From assembly GCA_934149245.1 (NCBI GenBank), contig CAKPER010000058.1, positions 1 through 6,636 of the forward strand: a stretch of DNA of 6,636 nucleotides, in the 5' to 3' direction. How positions within the stretch are numbered: position 1 is the stretch's first letter; each line of letters begins with the position of its first letter. The position numbers were made by a program, and so were the translations under genes. Under the pieces are notes generated by a model. That model did no database searches. It was not told where the DNA came from and saw only the letters and a program-made list of their open reading frames with translations. Below are positions 4,109-6,636 of the stretch, one piece after another. Origin of the DNA: an uncultured Bacilli bacterium. Lineage in GTDB: Bacteria; Bacillota_I; Bacilli_A; RF39; UBA660.

Positions 4109-6337
4109 TTATTGTTCTTCTCTGACTTTTTTTATTATGTCTTTCACTTCATTTTTACTTTCCTTAAATAAATCTATTCTAAAATTTTTAATTCCAAGAG
4201 ACTGATATAAATTTATTTCCTGTATTTTATCTATTTTTTTGGAGTGCATAATATAAGTTGTACAATTTTTGTGAACTAGTTGATATTTATTATTAAATTT
4301 ATCTTGCAAGTAAAATTCATCATTAGCAGACGAACATTCTTTACAGTAGTTTAGATTATGCTTTAGTGGACAATATTTTAGTGCCATTAATTCTAAAGTA
4401 CCATAAATTATTAACTCAATATTATTATTTTTTTCTGTTATTTCTTTTATTTGCTCGTAACTTAATTCAACAGATAGAGCTGTTAAATTAAGATTTTTCG
4501 AATATAAATAATTGACAGTATAACTATTTGCCACGTTTAAAAAGTAATCTCCTACTAACTTATTAGTTTTATGATATTTTTCTATGTCACCTAAAGTGCC
4601 AACCAATAAATTGTCATCATCTTTTATAACATTTATCTCTTTAATCCTATTTACCCTATAATAAATATTTTTATTATCCTTATATTTTTGATATAAATTA
4701 TAGTCATCTATATAAATATTATCAACGCCCTCATCTAAGCAACATTCTATTTGTTCGCAAGTCCTTGCTAAAACATTCAATTTACTAGATTGGGTATTTA
4801 TTTCTTTTTTAGGGAAAATAGGCATAACATTTCTAGAAGTATCTCTTTGGGGATTTTTTCTTAATTCTATTAGTTCTGACACTATCTTTCTTCTTAGTTC
4901 ATTAAGAGATTTTAAACTTATAAAAATATTTTCATCTTTGGTTATTATTAATTTTTTTAATTTAAAAGGAGTATTTCCTAGTTTTGATATACATTTTGTT
5001 ATATTCTCACGGTTAACTTCTCTATTTTTAGCTCTCTCTATATTATCGCCATATAATGTTATTGTATTTTCTCCATCATTTATAGTTAATTCTAATTTAT
5101 TATTTATGAATAATCTGGCGTTAAAAGATACTGGTATTTGTTTTTGGCGATAATTATCAATTTCTTTTGTTAATTCTTGAGATAATGTCTTTAGTACTAT
5201 ATCATTCTCTTTTAGATTTACTTTGTTATCTAATATGCAAATATTATTTTTATGAGCTTTATTTATTAGTAACATATTGCTATTATAAATTCTATTTGCT
5301 ATCATGCCTTTATTAGAACATTGAAATCTTATACCATCTTCTTGAGATAAATCATCATCTAATTTTATGTATATATATTTTTTATTTGTCTTAAATACTT
5401 GCCCAATAGGAATTCCTATATGGTTAGGAGAATTGGAATTTACTATATTTTGTTTATTGAATAAATATCCTTCTGTAAATTCACGATTATATAATATTTT
5501 TAAATTTTTAAGTTCTTCTTTGGTGATTAAATCAGCCTTACCATTATAATAATTATCTATTGCTTTTCTATATAATTTAGTGACATAGCCTACATATTGT
5601 GGTGATTTCATTCTTCCTTCTATTTTTAAGCTAGTAATATCGCTATTTAATATTTTTTCTATATTAAAAATAGTATTTAAATCTTTAGTACTTAATAAAT
5701 ATTTATTTTCTAAATTTAGGTTTTTATCATTTTTTATAAGATTATAAGGCAAGCGACAGGCTCCTACGCATTCTCCTCTATTGGCACTTCTTCCACCATT
5801 TAAAGCACTGAATAGACATTGACCTGAATAACATATACATAATGCTCCGTGAATAAAAACTTCCTTTTCTATATCAACATCTATATTATTTATTTCTTCT
5901 AAACTAACTTCACGAGCCATTACTACTCTAGTACAGCCCATATTTTTTAAAAATTGGACTGTCTTTTTATTGGTAGTATGGCATTGGGTTGAAGCATGAA
6001 TTTCTATATTTGGATATATACTTTTAACTATAGACATCATACCTATATCCTGCATTATTATAGCATCTACTTTATTTTGATATAAAAATCCTATATATTC
6101 TAAAAATTCTTTTACTTCACTTTCAAAAATTATGGTATTTACTGTAATATAGACTTTAACATCGTATAAATGACTATACTTTATTGCCTCTGTTAATTCT
6201 TCTTCTGTAAAATTATTACTATACTTTCTAGCTCCATATTTTTTACCAGCTAAATATATGGCATCTGCTCCATTATGAATAGCTTGATATAGAGTTTCCA
6301 TATTTCCTACAGGGCTTAATAACTCAACACGCTTCAA
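4109..6337 (-). CDS. U32 family protein, RlhA-like RNA hydroxylase (formerly 'collagenase-like protease')
   Basis: 742 aa, complete. The N-terminal U32 domain (about 1-300) has MKRVELLSPVGNMETLYQAI, GADAIYLAG and the family signature around EVFIHGALCICYSGQC (159-174), then NRGECVGACRLPYNL. C167, C174, C190 and C194 are the likely iron-sulphur ligands. LKIEGRMKSPQYVG (237-250) is another conserved block. A beta domain (about 305-390, NHIGIPIGQV) and a DUF3656/PF12392 domain (about 402-492, KLGNTPF and LNELRRK) follow, then a second barrel-like domain with C656, C665, C668 and C692. Known for the family: RlhA makes 5-hydroxycytidine at 23S rRNA C2501, TrhP makes 5-hydroxyuridine in tRNA, and UbiU/UbiV hydroxylate quinone precursors. 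DUF3656 and the length point to RlhA; the exact substrate is inferred, and a tRNA role is possible. The start is TTG: AGAAGGTG lies 5 nt upstream and an in-frame TAA stands at 6355-6353. The protein has no tryptophan. Confidence 0.88.
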   Translation of the reverse strand: MKRVELLSPVGNMETLYQAIHNGADAIYLAGKKYGARKYSNNFTEEELTEAIKYSHLYDVKVYITVNTIIFESEVKEFLEYIGFLYQNKVDAIIMQDIGMMSIVKSIYPNIEIHASTQCHTTNKKTVQFLKNMGCTRVVMAREVSLEEINNIDVDIEKEVFIHGALCICYSGQCLFSALNGGRSANRGECVGACRLPYNLIKNDKNLNLENKYLLSTKDLNTIFNIEKILNSDITSLKIEGRMKSPQYVGYVTKLYRKAIDNYYNGKADLITKEELKNLKILYNREFTEGYLFNKQNIVNSNSPNHIGIPIGQVFKTNKKYIYIKLDDDLSQEDGIRFQCSNKGMIANRIYNSNMLLINKAHKNNICILDNKVNLKENDIVLKTLSQELTKEIDNYRQKQIPVSFNARLFINNKLELTINDGENTITLYGDNIERAKNREVNRENITKCISKLGNTPFKLKKLIITKDENIFISLKSLNELRRKIVSELIELRKNPQRDTSRNVMPIFPKKEINTQSSKLNVLARTCEQIECCLDEGVDNIYIDDYNLYQKYKDNKNIYYRVNRIKEINVIKDDDNLLVGTLGDIEKYHKTNKLVGDYFLNVANSYTVNYLYSKNLNLTALSVELSYEQIKEITEKNNNIELIIYGTLELMALKYCPLKHNLNYCKECSSANDEFYLQDKFNNKYQLVHKNCTTYIMHSKKIDKIQEINLYQSLGIKNFRIDLFKESKNEVKDIIKKVREEQ

Positions 6338-6342
6338 ATAAA

Positions 6343-6350
6343 CACCTTCT
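6343..6350 (-). promoter_or_regulatory. Shine-Dalgarno that fixes the TTG start of the U32 gene
   Basis: AGAAGGTG on the minus strand, 5 nt before TTG at 6337-6335. The in-frame stop upstream excludes a longer form, and starting at the next Met (residue 13) would remove the conserved VELLSPVG strand. Confidence 0.7.
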
Positions 6351-6359
6351 TTTTATTGC

Positions 6360-6365
6360 ATTATA
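6360..6365 (-). promoter_or_regulatory. Candidate -10 box of the U32 gene
   Basis: TATAAT on the minus strand, 22 nt before the TTG start, would give a leader of about 15 nt that just includes the Shine-Dalgarno. No convincing -35 is seen. A second TATAAT at 6434-6429 has TTGAAA at 6455-6450 but only a 15-bp spacer. Confidence 0.3.
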
Positions 6366-6441
6366 ATTAAAACTAATCTTAAATTTTAAGTTTTTTAATC
6401 ATTATTATTTTTTCAATTATTAAAATATATTATATATATAT

Positions 6442-6483
6442 TTACTATTTTTCAAAAATTATTCAATACAAAAAATAGAGTAA
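6442..6483. terminator. Weak AT-rich hairpin downstream of the right-edge gene
   Basis: CTATTTTT (6445-6452) pairs with AAAAATAG (6471-6478), and three more pairs form after a 2-nt bulge. It lies just past the stop of the right-edge gene. There is one G-C pair and no clean T-run after it on the minus strand, so it may be only AT-rich noise. Confidence 0.2.
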
Positions 6484-6490
6484 TTACAAA

Positions 6491-6636
6491 TTACCTATAT
6501 TTTTTTAAAGTCTTACTTCCAAAAGTTAAGATATTTTCCTTTAAGTAAATATTATCTCCATCATAATTTATAGCATACTGCATATCTTTATCAGCTTCCT
6601 TTAGAGTAAAACCTCTATTGACATTACCATTTACTA
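6491..6636 (-). CDS. C-terminal end of an unrecognised protein (5' part outside window)
   Basis: On the minus strand a frame is open from the window edge (first whole codon at 6634) to TAA at 6493-6491, giving 47 residues that begin VNGNVNRGFTLKEADKDMQY and end GSKTLKKYR. The segment is hydrophilic, with a plausible helix (FTLKEADKDMQYAI) followed by short strands (DGDNIYLKENILTFG). I do not recognise the family. It lies upstream of the U32 gene on the same strand with a gap of about 150 bp, so the two could be cotranscribed but need not be. Amino-acid composition fits a real gene of this genome; the short length limits certainty. Confidence 0.6.
   Translation of the reverse strand, partial: VNGNVNRGFTLKEADKDMQYAINYDGDNIYLKENILTFGSKTLKKYR

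Noticed and set aside
4938..5549. Plus-strand frames of 71 aa (4938-5153) and 60 aa (5367-5549)
   Set aside because: Both are shadows of the U32 gene, whose DUF3656 and beta domains are clearly coded on the other strand there.
1..6636. CRISPR array, tRNA, rRNA or riboswitch
   Set aside because: I looked for spaced direct repeats, tRNA-like arms and conserved riboswitch cores on both strands and found none. The only repeats are the rpn duplication, its tetrad units and the surface-protein modules.

Overview
The window is very AT-rich and looks like a chromosomal segment from a low-GC Bacillota-type bacterium. The closest fit is an uncultured gut Bacilli/Mycoplasmatota-like lineage (RF39 or Erysipelotrichales style); this is inference from protein style only. 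Tryptophan is written TGG in every gene that has it and no TGA interrupts any frame, so the standard bacterial code fits better than the Mycoplasma code. All visible stop codons are TAA.

Layout from left to right: (1) 1-1655, minus strand: the first 551 codons of a large secreted or cell-wall protein with a SipW/TasA-type signal peptide, a TasA/camelysin-like beta domain and two copies of a cysteine-paired module. It runs off the left edge. (2) 1656-2063: an AT-rich spacer between divergent genes with no gene that I can see. (3) 1971-4037: a tandem duplication of about 1.06 kb. Each copy carries its own leader with a TATAAT box, a strong Shine-Dalgarno, one rpn-type gene (PD-(D/E)XK nuclease / putative transposase, TIGR01784/PF12784-like) and a 3' hairpin. 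The two proteins (312 and 300 aa) differ mainly in the number of four-residue G-hydrophobic-E-x repeats, six against three. (4) 4109-6337, minus strand: a complete 742-aa U32-family protein, probably an RlhA-like RNA hydroxylase, starting at TTG. (5) 6491-6636, minus strand: the last 47 codons of an unrecognised protein that enters from the right edge.

The most interesting part is the rpn pair. In E. coli, Rpn proteins are known as phage-defence toxin-antitoxin systems built as a gene within a gene: a short C-terminal product made from an internal start blocks the full-length nuclease, and a helix with a variable number of four-residue repeats is part of the dimer interface. Here two adjacent copies are identical over about 730 bp but differ in repeat number and in the sequence around the repeats. 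This looks like two nearly identical toxins with diversified self-recognition tails. It is an inference from sequence; no activity can be read directly.

The surface-protein gene and the U32 gene are ordinary neighbours. They do not appear functionally linked to the rpn pair, which looks like a small accessory insertion between them.
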